A DNA stretch of 64,000 nt. It comes from Diaporthe sp. PMI_573. Lineage: Eukaryota; Ascomycota; Sordariomycetes; Diaporthales; Diaporthaceae. Position numbers and translations under genes: made by a program. Positions 1 through 10,842 of this stretch are shown piece after piece (within the stretch, counting starts at the first letter, position 1; every line of letters starts with the position of its first letter). The DNA lies in the NCBI GenBank assembly GCA_021399435.1, contig JAJTUP010000050.1, positions 372,001-436,000 on the forward strand, in the 5' to 3' direction. The notes under the pieces are model-generated. The model was not told where the DNA came from. It saw only the letters and a list, made by a program, of their open reading frames with translations, and did no database searches.

Positions 1-22
1 GCTACATCCTTGTTCCGCTTTA

Positions 23-453
23 ATGGATCGCAATTTGGAATCTCCGTCAGCCAGGCCATCTGCTGCGGACCCAACGAATGATGTACTAGACCCGCAGAAC
101 TCGTGGTTCGAGCAGTTGAAGGAACAGCACACAGCCGATCGCAGGCGCCTGGACAACGAGTACGAAGCTAGGAAGGCGGAACTCGATGCACAGCTGCGCC
201 ACGAGGAAGACCATTTTGTTTCGGACTTGGATCAAACCGCCCGGATGGTGCGCGAGGCTTTTGTGACGGTCCAACAGTCCTTCAGTTTAGCAGTCGCGAA
301 AAAAGTAGACCTTCACCTGAAAAAGAACGAACTACATCGCGATTATGAAAGGACAAAAACAAAGGCGGAAGCGAATCTGCTTAACAAGGTCCAAGAATTG
401 ATTACCGGTTCGGCCGCTGAGCAAAATAGAACCCTTGGCACAGACCTTTCACT
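23..453 (+). CDS. Coiled-coil ORF, 3' end replaced by hAT sequence
   Basis: The open frame starts at the ATG at 23 and runs to a stop at 496, but from about 440 the DNA belongs to a hAT transposase in another frame, so only about the first 140 codons are its own. Residues 28-130 are rich in charged residues (repeated K, E, R, D with heptad-like L/V spacing) and should form a long coiled coil. There is no signal peptide or membrane segment. I do not recognise the family. It may be the 5' part of a host gene cut by the hAT insertion, or a passenger ORF of the element. Only about 20 bp of upstream sequence is in the window, so the promoter cannot be judged. Confidence 0.35.
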
Positions 454-1290
454 GATGCCGAGGACCCTGACTTACGCGCCATCTTCGAATACCTGAATCC
501 ATCTGTTGCATTGCGGATAGCCCATGTAACCAGAGATTCCATTCGAAACAAGATCATTGCAGAGTACTTCAAACACTGAGATACCATTACCAGTATTCTG
601 CGTCACTGCCCTGGTTTGGTGCACATCTCCTTTGATGGCTGGACTGCTTGAAATCAAAAGAGCCTGTGTGGGATGGCATGCTTCTTCAGAGACAAGCAGA
701 ATCGTCCCTTGAAAATTGTCCTCAGTCTACCCAAGATATCGAAACGGCATACCAGCAAGAACATTGCGGCCAAGGTATTCACAATCATCGATCTATTTGG
801 CATTGGAGACAAAGTAGGATACGCAACCCTCAACAATGCTCCCAATAACGATACAGCAATGAACTCGCTTGGTGAACTCATTGGGTTTGAGGGTAAGCGC
901 CAACGCATGCACTGCTTTGGCCATACCCTCAATCTTGCAGCGAAAGCCCTTCTTTTCGGCAAGTGTGCGGATGCTCTCAAGCTGGACGACCCAGTCAGTG
1001 GTGCCAGTGTCGTACCTGATGTCAAATGGGAAAGGTGGTTGAAGAAAGGGCCTGTTGGTGTGTCAACAACCCTGAATCTTGGGTTCCTTCGCTAAGATGT
1101 TTTAGGCAAGCTGCATAATATTGTGCATCACATTTATCGTGCGCAACGCTTATCCTATCTACTCCGAGACATCCAAGCCGATGATATTAAAAAGGCATCA
1201 AGGGCCAAGTTACGAGCTAGAAAACCACTCCAAGTCATTCGAGACAACGACACGCGCTGGCTCTCGCAGCTCTACAATATTGTATATTTA
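454..1290 (+). pseudogene. hAT transposase relic (central catalytic part)
   Basis: One frame reads as hAT transposase. It shows an EYLNPSV segment, the first catalytic motif FDGW (about 631-645), the LNNA/DT segment where functional copies have LDNASNMD, the CFGHTLNLAAKALLFG motif and a DTRW motif near 1250. The frame is not shifted but holds three stops (577, 649, 1093). The N-terminal BED finger and the C-terminal dimerisation region are missing. It aligns by eye, block by block, with the better preserved hAT ORF at 31992-33551. The element is dead and truncated at both ends. Confidence 0.8.
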
Positions 1291-1563
1291 AATGTTGTAT
1301 AAGCCAAAGTCTTCTTAGTCATATGACAAGACGCTTGGGCCCATGAACAGCTCTCCGAGGGCCAGCCCCCTACATGTCTCTTCATCTTTCCACTAAATGC
1401 TACAATACCTCTTCCAACGCTAAACCCAGCTCTCGCCAGTTCCTTTTCCATGAGTTTAAATGTGAACCGGAAACTACGTCGACTCAGGTACGTGTTCGGT
1501 ACAAGTATCACCCACCGCACGGACGACCGTTCCCATCCCGAGGATCCGGGTTATGTGACAGGT

Positions 1564-2418
1564 TCAGATATGCATGTCTATCTCTCCTTCCAAATACCCA
1601 AAAAATGCATCCACCACAAGGCCCACCTGCGCTGCATCCATGCCGCTTGTCTGTTTCAGGATCGTAGAGCTCCAAAAGGCCCACTTTTGTCTAATAACAG
1701 GGACCAGATCCTTCAAAAAATCACCCTGATACGCAGATCTTGGCTCTTCAGTGTTAGGGAAGAGCACGTTCCAGATCTGATACCACTGTTCCTCTTCGCT
1801 CATAGTCCGAATTGACCTCTCGCTCAGCTTCTTCCGCTGGTCCTCGTTGATACCCATAAATTGCTCAAAAGATGGATTATCCACAGTCTGGCATACTCTC
1901 TGCCGGCTGTGTCTATCTCGATTCACAGCCGTATCAAAGATTTGGTAACAAGCAGCGCAATAGTGTTCGGGATTGGAATGGCAGCGGTAGACGTGCTGCT
2001 TCACATCTTTGATCCGTCGCAACCGAGCTCCGAAGCATCTTTGATGCCTGAATGGATCGCTTTTCTGGAAAGGACAGGCAAGTGTGGCCGCTTGATCAAT
2101 TACACCGGTTTCCAATAGTGAAGACTGTCGAATTCCCGAGCTGCTTTTGGCTGGCATTCGGGGTGATTGTCTCGGGGTAGGACTGGTCACATCATATCGC
2201 GCTTCAAACTCTTCTCGATGCTTTGACCTCAAGTGTGGTTTGATGTTGTCCGTCTGTCTGAAATACTGTGCACAGACAGGGCGGTGGATGTCTGCTTGTT
2301 GCACTGGGATGCTGTAGCCATATCCCTGACGAGATACCTCCGGATCCGTGGGCCAAGGGGCACTGAGGTTGCAATTGGACCTAGCTAGACCTGCTTCACA
2401 CAGCCTGACCAAACACAT
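1564..2418 (-). pseudogene. C2H2 zinc-finger protein fragment, 5' end cut by Copia
   Basis: The minus-strand ORF of 284 codons holds the fungal block CPFQKSDPFRHQRC, then RRIKDVKQHVYRCH, then CAACYQIFDTAVNRDRH, which is a set of C2H2-like fingers, followed by the acidic/tryptophan-rich tail (EEEQWYQIWNVLFP) typical of a large fungal C2H2 family often found near NLR-type genes. An earlier finger-like segment (CAQYFRQTDNIKPHLRSKH) lies near residue 50. The first codons abut Copia DNA at about 2419, so the true start is probably lost. The 3' end at 1564 may be natural or cut. A second member of the family lies at 10843-11525. Confidence 0.6.
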
Positions 2419-3530
2419 CTAAGGGCATTTGGGTTGCAAAGCCTATGCCATGACCCCTGAGGCACAACAAAAGCTCAACCGCAAGATGCGGCTCAAACCG
2501 AAAGGATGGATCGGCTTCCTAGTTGGATATAGATCCTCGAATATCTACAGGATCTGGATCCCGACAATCAATCGGATAATCAGCACCCGAGACGTCATTT
2601 TTAATGAAGACGAGGGCTGTAACGGAGACTGGGCAAACTTCAAGGATGACCTCTTAGAGGCAGACTTGGAAGAAATCGCACGAATTGCATCCCTCCAACC
2701 AGACGAACCAATTGATCAGCCAGAAGCTGAAGACTCTATTGAGGTGGCTTTTCCTGAAGAAGAAGATGAACTCACACCGAACCATCTCATAGTGGCGATT
2801 GACGAAATCTCACAGGCAAAGAGGGAGGGAACAGAACTATCACATGGCAAGCAGCTTTTCTAGCTGGAACCAAATCTCCTATGCAAATCTCAACAGAACG
2901 AAAGATCCGTCAAGGGGTAAAAGTGCATAGAAGTGCATTACCTCCGGCACCAATGAAGCATCAAGATCTCATAGGACATCCATTGGAAAACCTCTTCCAG
3001 AAGGCTGAAGAAATTCATCTTCAAAGCCATAAGGAAATGAGGTCATGGACTGAGATCCGAGCCAAGGACCCTCGAGCATTTGATCAACAGGTCCTAGGCT
3101 GTATGTGGGTGTACGTCTATAAAACAGACAAACACGGTTACTTTCAGAAATGCAAGGCCCGGCTAGTGGTGCGAGGAGACCAACAAGCAAAAGGGAAGCT
3201 GCAAGACACATACGCAGCTACCTTAGCCGGAAGGTCCTTTCGGACCTTGATAGCTATTGCAGCAAAATTTGATCTAGAAATGGTCCAATACGATGTGGTC
3301 AACGCATTCGTACATGCCCCAATTGATCAAGACATCTTCATGCAGATGCCTCCAGGCTATAAGAAGGCAGGAACTATCCTAAAGCTCAACAAAGCGCTAT
3401 ACGGACTGAGAGTCTCCCCCTTACTGTGGCAGAAGGAGCTTTCTAGAACCCTCTTAGAGCTGAGCTACAAACCAGTTCCACACGAGCCTTGCTGCTTCAG
3501 AAAAGAAGGAATCCTCTTCTTCGTATACGT
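2419..3530 (+). mobile_element. Copia retrotransposon pol relic (integrase C-end to RT)
   Basis: From 2429 the frame encodes the conserved stretch GCKAYAM ... GWIGFLVGY ... YRIWIP ... TRDVIFNE, the end of Copia integrase. A stop at 2861 and a frame change follow. The reverse transcriptase frame (2881 on) contains VYVYKTDKHGYFQKCKARLV, QYDVVNAFVHAPID and the LNKALYGLR block. Homology ends near 3530, just before the expected YxDD catalytic motif, so the polymerase active site is missing. There are no LTRs at either side. The integrase end is a diverged sister of 22235-22480. Confidence 0.85.
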
Positions 3531-3797
3531 GCTATGGAGGCCGAAGCAGCTGGCTCTCAGCAGGACTTCAGCCAGAGTGTCAACGGTGTATTCCTTGAGG
3601 ACAACAGATGCTGGACACAAAACCTTGAAGCTGGGCTCGGTTGTGAGGCGGCACGCCAGACAAGCTCCGACCTCTTTGATACAAATTCCGATCCTGAAAA
3701 CTATCAATATCTCCAACCTCTCCGACCTCCTCAACCCCCTCAATATCCTTATTTTACAGTAGACGAAGACCTGCTTGAACAGGAGGTGGATAGATAG
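3531..3797 (+). other. Unidentified ORF tail downstream of Copia relic
   Basis: After the Copia homology stops, a second frame stays open to the TAG at 3795. It encodes an acidic, Q/P/Y-rich tail ending TVDEDLLEQEVDR. It does not look like Copia. It may be the 3' end of a host gene joined to the relic, or chance. I do not recognise it. Confidence 0.2.
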
Positions 3798-4846
3798 AAG
3801 AATGGGGCATTGATGAACGCACAGTATAACATGGTGGTCGTGCTACCGGTACAAAAGTTGTACCATTGTGATCCTCAGGCGACCGAGTAAGCATATAAGC
3901 AGGCACAAACAGATATTTCATCACTCTGGGCCTAGGTTAAGGACCAAAGCTGGGTGCATTACGTTGAATTGTTTTCACACGCAAAACGCATTCCGCGGCC
4001 CTGCGCATGGATAGTCATCTGTGACGGCTGGCTGTGATGGATTCGTAAGGATCTTCTGAACCGCAGCAACAACCTCCATTCCTCAAGGGAAAGTTTTTCT
4101 TTCAATATTGCTGGTTTGTGTTTTTCTTTGCCGCCTTGGCTAACCCATCGTTCCTCGTGCCATGAGCTTTGCTCGGGTATTCGTCTCAACTACTTCCTTG
4201 ATAACCAAAATATATGCACTGCCCAGCCACCTCTGCCTACACCTAAAGCATTACACATAGACGTCGTATGCGACAGCCGGCTGATCTATTTGCTCCGTCC
4301 TAAATTTGTATAGAAGGTGCCCAAGTGCTCCAACTCTATCTAGACTGCTTTAGTCTCTCAAAGGACAAATGATTAAGCCATGCTGTGCCTTCTGAATATG
4401 AGCTGCTTCGCTTGTTTGCGCAGACGTCCTTCCCAACATTCTTCTCCAACAACGCAGAATAATACTCGCAAACAAAACCCAGATGCAGATGAACGTCAGC
4501 TTCGCAAGCTTCTGTTCGGACCGAGGCTTGCACAGAGTACGCACGGAGTGGACCGCACTCAGGGGCGTGTGCGCAGTCAGGCGGCGTATTTCCAGTATCG
4601 AGACACTTCACAAAGATATGCTGTATTTCTCACCCGCAGTTAGGGCCATCTGGAAATTTGTCGCGCCAGATCGATCCCGACGCAGAAACCAGCCGACACT
4701 GCTCAAAAGGCATTTTCAACCAAGCGAAGGACATATTTGGGAGAGTGGAGATGAGTGCCCCTATACACACAATCATTTGGGCAGGGGCGCGTTTTATATG
4801 GCGTACAAAAGACTCCTTGTATTCGCACTGCAGAACTTCGCGGAAC
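3798..4846. other. No gene recognised
   Basis: Only short, mutually overlapping frames are present. None shows a recognisable motif. The last 200 bases may contain decayed continuation of the minus-strand DUF659/hAT gene that follows. Confidence 0.4.
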
Positions 4847-5761
4847 TTAGCTACGAATCCCCGCTCTGTGGCAAGGACGGCCGTCGAATAGTGGGACAAG
4901 TTCAACACAGCGCTCTACAGCGATTTCAACAAAGAGCCTATGATCTCGGAGAATTGGCATCCACCGCTTCGACTCCACAATGTCTCTGATAAGCAATTGA
5001 AGTCCGTGAGAATCGCACAAGATATAAAGGCAGTGGCTGAACTCTGGCAGCGCCTTCATTTCTCGATGAAGCTTTCTCATTGTGCTACATGTATCTGTAC
5101 AGATAGCATTCAGCCGCGAGAAATCGTGTCCGAATATTTCAAGAAGAGATGGCTTGATAAGGCTCAAGGTCGTCAATGCCGTGTGATCATGATCTTTGGT
5201 ATCGATTGTCGTCCAGTAAAATGCAACTGAACTAGGAATCTCAATGGATATATTGATAATTCGGTTGCTTGAGATATCATCGGAGGCATCGAATATGACG
5301 TTGAGATGCGGGGCCTCGTCCAGAAGAGCCTTGACACGTTGCTGATGGTCCAGGTAGACAGGGTCGAGGAATGAGGCAATTCGATTGCGATCTGGAGGTT
5401 TATATGCCGAATTTAGCATTTGGAATGGTTTCAGTGTCTCAGGCTCTTCATAGAGGGAATAGGGTTTGCCGGAGGTAAAGACTGCGACGGCGGCTTGACG
5501 GTCCAATGCATCCTTAGATGCTTTGCTAACACTATCCAACTTAGTGTTGATGAGCGGTTGTCGGCTGGGAATGACTTCATGAAGCTGTCGATATGCGGTG
5601 CATTGCGTGTGAAGGTGTCGAAGTTGTTTGGAGGTGTGCTTCGCCATAGTCTTTGAGCAGAGCTTGCAGACTACACGGTTCAGAGTAAAGCCCTCTTCCG
5701 AAGCCGGCCGGAAATATTCGTCAATGCCATGAAGTTTAGGACGACCTCCCCGATTGGTCAT
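4847..5761 (-). pseudogene. BED-finger, DUF659-type hAT transposase, 3' truncated
   Basis: The ORF begins with a plausible start (MTNRGGRPKLHGIDEYFRP) followed by a BED-like zinc finger (VCKLCSKTMAKH ... HLHTQC, residues 31-55). The middle reads like the DUF659 transposase domain: FDASDDISSNRIINISIEIP, then TDTCSTMRK and LCDSHGLQLLIRDI (about residues 160-265), corresponding to catalytic and helper motifs of hAT-related elements. The last 40 codons lose similarity and the C-terminal dimerisation domain is absent, so it is probably a truncated copy. Confidence 0.65.
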
Positions 5762-5917
5762 ATTGACTCAGTAATGACCATAAATAGTTGTTGTCGGTGA
5801 AGAAATCTCAACAGCAACATCGGGGGGTGATAAAGCCTCCTCAGGGGTCGCAACAACTCATGGTCGTCCCCCACCCCAACCCCTTTTGGGATACTCACTA
5901 AACCCAGTTAGGAAGGA

Positions 5918-5990
5918 TCTTTATGACGGTAAATTACTTGTCAGTTGGGGTTTATGACGTCAATTGGTAACTTGGGGTTTATGACGTCAA
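5918..5990. repeat. 27-nt tandem repeat carrying TGACGTCA sites
   Basis: The 19-mer TTGGGGTTTATGACGTCAA occurs at 5945-5963 and 5972-5990, a 27-nt period. A degenerate third unit precedes it (TTTATGACGG from about 5920). Each clean unit holds the palindrome TGACGTCA (5955-5962 and 5982-5989), the core bound by CRE/ATF-type bZIP factors. Whether this is regulatory or just a short satellite is unknown. Confidence 0.6.
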
Positions 5991-6033
5991 AAACGCATCC
6001 CTAATCGACACTCATCACACCTTTCACTCAAGG

Positions 6034-6150
6034 TGTTAGAATATCACTCGGCGCTTGGCGGGATGACTAAGCCGGCCCTCGTGGCATAGGCGTGCCCATC
6101 GCACGGAGGGCCTCCCTTTCCTGTTACCTAGAGAGAAAAAAAGTAATCAA
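6034..6150 (+). repeat. Possible LTR 5' end fragment
   Basis: The sequence TGTTAGAATATCACTCGG at 6034 starts with the TGTTR.. pattern common at fungal Copia LTR ends. Nearby text (ACCTAGAGAG) also resembles LTR sequence. No second copy, primer-binding site or target duplication is visible, so this is weak. Confidence 0.2.
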
Positions 6151-8089
6151 CACCCAATCCAAACCATCGTTTACACGCATAACGCATTGATTAAACTTCA
6201 TGGCCCGCGCTGTTAGGAAGACGTAGCCCGGCGCCGTTCAGACCTTCGAGCAAGTGCTGGCTTCGGGAATCTTGGACGACCCCAAAGGCGCATCGCCTGG
6301 GCCGCAACTGAGTCGCCGGAACGCTATTCTTTGCGATTTTCTCGTCGCCACCGGGGATTAGATAAAGGCCAACCTGAAAATCTGCTAGCAGCAATCCCCA
6401 TCTCTTTCATTTTCCCTTCCTTCCAAATTTCATCGGTGACTGGAAACGGCCCGCTAGTAGTACCTAATCGAGTTCATATTCCTCCTTAAACATCTTATAT
6501 CCAAATTACCAAATTTCACCATGTGTATAGTCATTCAAATGTATGGGGTATTTTAATGTCCGCAAAGCTGTCTAAGTGGTGCCATTTTCACCCGCAAGTG
6601 GGTATATCAACCGTGTCGCTGGGGTTCTCGCGGCGCGCCACTATCATCCGCTTCTCATCCTCCTCCTCCTCGTCATTGTCATCGCCATGTACGTGCCTCT
6701 TGAGTCAAGCCTAATGGCAGAGTCTGATTCGTGTCTCTTACCCTGTCGTTCAAAGACCACTGCTTCTCTGCCTTGTCGCAAAATCATAGCGCAATCACCC
6801 GCTGGGCGCCCTTGTCGAACACATTACCATTGTCATTGTCGTTGTCGAAAAACCTCGGAATCATTTGGTCTTCCCTCAAAACCGTCGCGCTCATCGCTGA
6901 TAATGAACTCCAAGCTCTCTGATTTCGGTAGAGCTTCGGTCTACTTGCGGAGCCAGTCTACTGTCATTCCCGCGGACCCCGCTCACGCGGCACGGCCGAC
7001 TTTATCTATCGGCGCTCCACTCCTTGGATCTCCTCTCACAGGCAGTAATACTAGTCATGGCAGGATATCACCCTCGGCTTTGGGGCGTAAGACAAAAAGG
7101 TGGGCGTCGACCGAGGTAGTCTCACCACTGATTCCACACTCAGGAAAAGTCTAAGTTATCAGGAGTATGTTGAAATGACAACATTAGCCTTGAAACAAGG
7201 ATATGAAATTCAAACTTATTATCACACGGGCTCTACATACCATCGAAGCCCCCGCGCCTACCCACCGTGCTTACTGCCTCAGTGGCATTCCGACTCATAC
7301 AACTAGTGTTGATGTCGTGTACTCTTTCAGTGTGATTCTGGAGATGTTTCTTGTGAATCAGCGTCACCTTGCAGATCGGAGCTCAATTTCCATGGACTTA
7401 AAATTTCAGTAATCAAGCAAGACTCCAATTTATATACTACTATCGTCGTCTTTAGCCTCAGTCCAAAATTTAACAAGGTCCCTTGCAATCTCGATAGAAG
7501 ATTCATTGCTATATGTCGTGGTATAGCGCACAAATTTAGATGGGTAATCGATACGGGACATGTTGAACAAGAAGTATATCGATGATTGAGATAAGATCGG
7601 TGCCACATTAGTAATCAAGGTAACATGTGGCTGTTCTTTTCCTTTTAAAGATTTCATTAAAAGTCTTTAAGGGATTTTTGAAAGGGAAGTCGGGATTTTA
7701 TATATGTAACATCTGCCTGCTGGACAGCAATAAGCTTTTAGATTAAGACGTGCGTTAGTCAACTTATCTTGCACTCTGGGGCAGGTTAAATTTAGACCAT
7801 GCTTAAAATAGATATACAGACACTACCCCATAACTACCTCAAAGCCCGCACTCTCAGAACCAACAGTACAAGCTCGGTATTTCTCAGAACTTGTCACTAA
7901 AAGACAACGTTTCGGTAGGGTTCCATTTGCCTTATTCCCCAAAATGGTCTCCTCGATAATGGTAGTCAATAGCCCCGTACAGTATCACAGATCTGGCTCA
8001 AAACAATGTATGATTAAAAAGATCAGGAACGAAAGGGCCGGGTATACGCAGCTAGGAGGTGTGCGAGCATGCAATGTTTTGCTTTCAGC

Positions 8090-8629
8090 TCATTTAATCC
8101 AGCGACCGTTTTTGGTCGAGTTAAGTTCCTTGTCGCCAAATCGCCGCTCGTTAGTCATTGGGGAGAAGCTTTCTCTGCGAATGAAATTCTCCGAGTCGGC
8201 GTTTGGCCTCGAGTCGCGAATAAATTGAGTACTAAATGTAAACTGATGTACTGGAGGCTGCATGATTAGTGTAGCTCGATCCTGTGCTATTTCGCAATCT
8301 AGGACTCGTACAGTACTCGCCCCTAATATTAGCACAAAAGAAACTTTATCAGGCACTTCAATGTGGTATAATCGCCCTGTTGCAATATGATTATTCTGAT
8401 CGCTAATAATATTACAGGACACATCTTTTGTGACGAATGTTATGTGACTTATGCTAGCTTGTGGTTGAAGCATAATCCTACGCGCGTGAACATCCCTTGC
8501 CCTTACTGTAGAGGGATTGTACAAGAGATTTGGCCCTGTATCATGAGGGATCGCAGCTGAAACGAGTAGCCTGGTCTTATATATGCTTTCTAGGCAACCC
8601 TGATGAAGGTGTATCAACCAGGTATACAA
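8090..8629 (-). CDS. Unrecognised 179-codon ORF
   Basis: This is an uninterrupted minus-strand frame from an ATG at 8629. It has no signal peptide, membrane segment or known motif. Middle residues (ISDQNNHIATGRLYHIEVPDK, split here by eye) look protein-like rather than low complexity, but nothing identifies a family. It could equally be a chance ORF or a fragment of an old element. Confidence 0.2.
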   Translation of the reverse strand: MYTWLIHLHQGCLESIYKTRLLVSAAIPHDTGPNLLYNPSTVRARDVHARRIMLQPQASISHITFVTKDVSCNIISDQNNHIATGRLYHIEVPDKVSFVLILGASTVRVLDCEIAQDRATLIMQPPVHQFTFSTQFIRDSRPNADSENFIRRESFSPMTNERRFGDKELNSTKNGRWIK

Positions 8630-9536
8630 ATCAGTAAGAAATTGTACAATAGCCGAATCTAGCTCTGTTAGGTCCTTCTTATTTTAATACCTCTACACTA
8701 CACCTGCGACCCATCGATCCCGGCGGCTTTCTACGGAGCAAAGCACCACTGGTATAAGCCAATGCATTGTTTTTGACAAGTCAGCACAACATGACTCTTT
8801 CCGGCTGGAAGCAGCTCATCGAGTCAAAACCTAGAGAAGATGCTTTTCCTGGTCGCTCAATCTTTACGCAACTGCGTGAAGTTGCTAGACCGCATGATTG
8901 GTCTTGAATCAATGCCTACACGACTAGTGATGTTGTACAGTTTGTACAACCTTGTTGTACGTACGTACGTACAGGAAGAAAATGTACGTATATGTACTAT
9001 GTACGTACGACTGAGCCCACTATATTCCAAATCAGGTAATTTATGGGTCATGCCGTATAAGTACGGAGCTGTACAAAACTTTGCCGGATTGGGGGAAGGG
9101 AAGTGAAATATGTGTCGAGTTGAGAAGGGCGAGAGCGGGTGGCTGACTCGATGTCTGATTAGAACGTTGCCGCCAGGTGTCCTCCGCTTCTGGCCCAAGC
9201 CTGCATTAGCCCCATGGTCTGTGTGCCGAGCTATCCGGTCGGAACATGCCTGCCTTCCCCGCCCAGTGGATACTGGGTACTGGCCTTGGGCGGTTGCTTG
9301 GGTAACCCTTGAAGTGCTTGTGCTTGACCTTTCTGCGTTGCTTTGAGCGCACTGGCAGCACGTGCACGGACCACAGGCATTGTAAGGTTAAATTTGAGTG
9401 TTTCTCCCCTTTTCCATTCTCTCTTCAAGTTTTGAATCTTCATACATAGCGCCAATGAAGCAGGTTCACGCTGGGCAATGCTGGCCGCTACACAAACCAC
9501 CACTTCAGTGCTTCTCATTCAACGCCAAACACCGCT
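8630..9536. other. Intergenic; GTAC-rich patch and upstream region of next gene
   Basis: No gene is recognised. Between 8935 and 9010 the DNA is rich in GTAC/GTACGTAC units (for example GTACGTACGTACGTAC near 8957), a short microsatellite. The last 200 bases, with pyrimidine-rich tracts near 9395-9440, probably form the promoter and leader of the ORF at 9537. Confidence 0.4.
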
Positions 9537-10526
9537 ATGAACCGCAATCCGTTCTTGCTTAATGCCGAGGAACAGTATTTGTTATCAAGGCCAAACTGCA
9601 CCGCTCCCGGTTGCGAAGAATTTGTCGCCAACGGCTATCCAGCATGCTCCGTTCACCTTGGTCCTCTCCTAATCAAATTGTCCAAAAGCATTGACAAACG
9701 GCTTCAACCAGGGCTACTGCATGTCAATAGTTGTCTCGCAGAGGTGGGCGTGAATAATCGCCGGGAACTAGATGCGGAGGTTAAGCCGGGGAAATCTGCT
9801 GCAACTCCACATGCCCTCTCAACTGCAGCACCTAACAAGACAAGCATAGGGGCCGCTGACAATACACAACCTGCAGTTAATCAGATGACCTCGCAAAAGG
9901 TTCCTGCAAGCTCGGGGAAGAGCCCTTGCATAGACTCGACAGAAACTCACCAACCTAGCCCCAGTGTTTTGCAGCGGAATTTCCATTCATCCCCAGTAGG
10001 CCTTCCATCAGATATCTCCAAAATCGGAGGGCTGCAGCCAGTCTCGCGGACCCCACCGCTCGAGAAGCAGCGGCAACGCCTGGTGGAAAACCACGATGTT
10101 TCTGCCTTGGATAGGTTTATATACGGACAGGAAACGGCTTCTCAGCCACCTCTCGGAGTTGTAGTGCCTGCCAGCCGCCAGCTGCGGAAGCGGGAAAATG
10201 TCTTGTACGCACGAATCAGTCCGCGTATACATTGGACACGGCACCACTCTCGTGAATGGTACCAGAAGAAAGAGGAAGAAATTGAAGCTCGAGGACGACG
10301 AAAAGCCAACTTTGGAAAGGCAGCGCGACGAATGAGAGAACGAAGACTAAATGAGCACCCCGAGGCGTGGGAAGAAAGCCTGCCAGAACGCGTACGCAAC
10401 GATAAGGCTTGGCTGAGTATGATGCGGGACCATCACAGACGAGCAAATCATGGCCGGTCTAATAAAATATCTCGGGCTGGTGAGAAAGCGTCGAGGATGA
10501 CGAAAAAGTGCCCATATCGGAGCTGA
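9537..10526 (+). CDS. Unrecognised basic protein with N-terminal Cys/His motif
   Basis: This is a single-exon frame of 329 codons. Near the N-terminus (residues 20-40) is CTAPGCEEFVANGYPACSVH, a C-x4-C-x10-C-x2-H arrangement that could hold one metal ion. Residues 70-190 are S/T/P-rich and probably disordered. The C-terminal third is strongly basic and arginine-rich (WTRHHSREWYQKKEEE, GRRKANFGKAARRMRERR), suggesting nucleic-acid binding or nuclear location. I do not recognise a named family. The start is the first ATG after a pyrimidine-rich leader. It is one of the few long intact frames in a transposon-rich part and may be a real host gene. Confidence 0.55.
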   Translation: MNRNPFLLNAEEQYLLSRPNCTAPGCEEFVANGYPACSVHLGPLLIKLSKSIDKRLQPGLLHVNSCLAEVGVNNRRELDAEVKPGKSAATPHALSTAAPNKTSIGAADNTQPAVNQMTSQKVPASSGKSPCIDSTETHQPSPSVLQRNFHSSPVGLPSDISKIGGLQPVSRTPPLEKQRQRLVENHDVSALDRFIYGQETASQPPLGVVVPASRQLRKRENVLYARISPRIHWTRHHSREWYQKKEEEIEARGRRKANFGKAARRMRERRLNEHPEAWEESLPERVRNDKAWLSMMRDHHRRANHGRSNKISRAGEKASRMTKKCPYRS

Positions 10527-10842
10527 AACCAGGTTTTAGTATTACTAGCCATCTACGGCACTCGAAGATTAATATCACCACTCGAGCAATACAAAATTAT
10601 GCTAATTTCCGCTGCGACAAGACTGCCCACAGCTGACAAGCTCCTAGGGCAGAAGTTTCGTTGCCTGTGGTGCGTGCTGATATGTAAGTTTCCAGTGGCT
10701 CGGTTCTGGCGAGGAAGCGTGAGGCAGTTCGACTTGCTTAGGGTCGAGTTGGGCATTTACAGCCCTCTCAAGGCAGTTTGCTCTAGATTATACACCACTA
10801 GAAATCCTCGAAAACAGGTCCTATGGAGACAGTATTAACCAT
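10527..10842. other. Intergenic, nothing recognised
   Basis: About 300 bases separate the ORF ending at 10526 from the C2H2 fragment. No conserved motif is seen. Confidence 0.4.

Larger units (their letters stand above)
5762..8089. other. Intergenic; short repeats and gene fragments only
   Basis: No complete gene is supported. A coding-like scrap of about 45 codons ends at the TAG near 6361 (reads AVQTFEQVLASGILDDPKG), probably part of a broken gene. A 192-codon plus frame at 6576-7154 is low in complexity and has no recognisable domain. From 7430 on the DNA is AT-rich with no convincing ORF. Confidence 0.35.
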
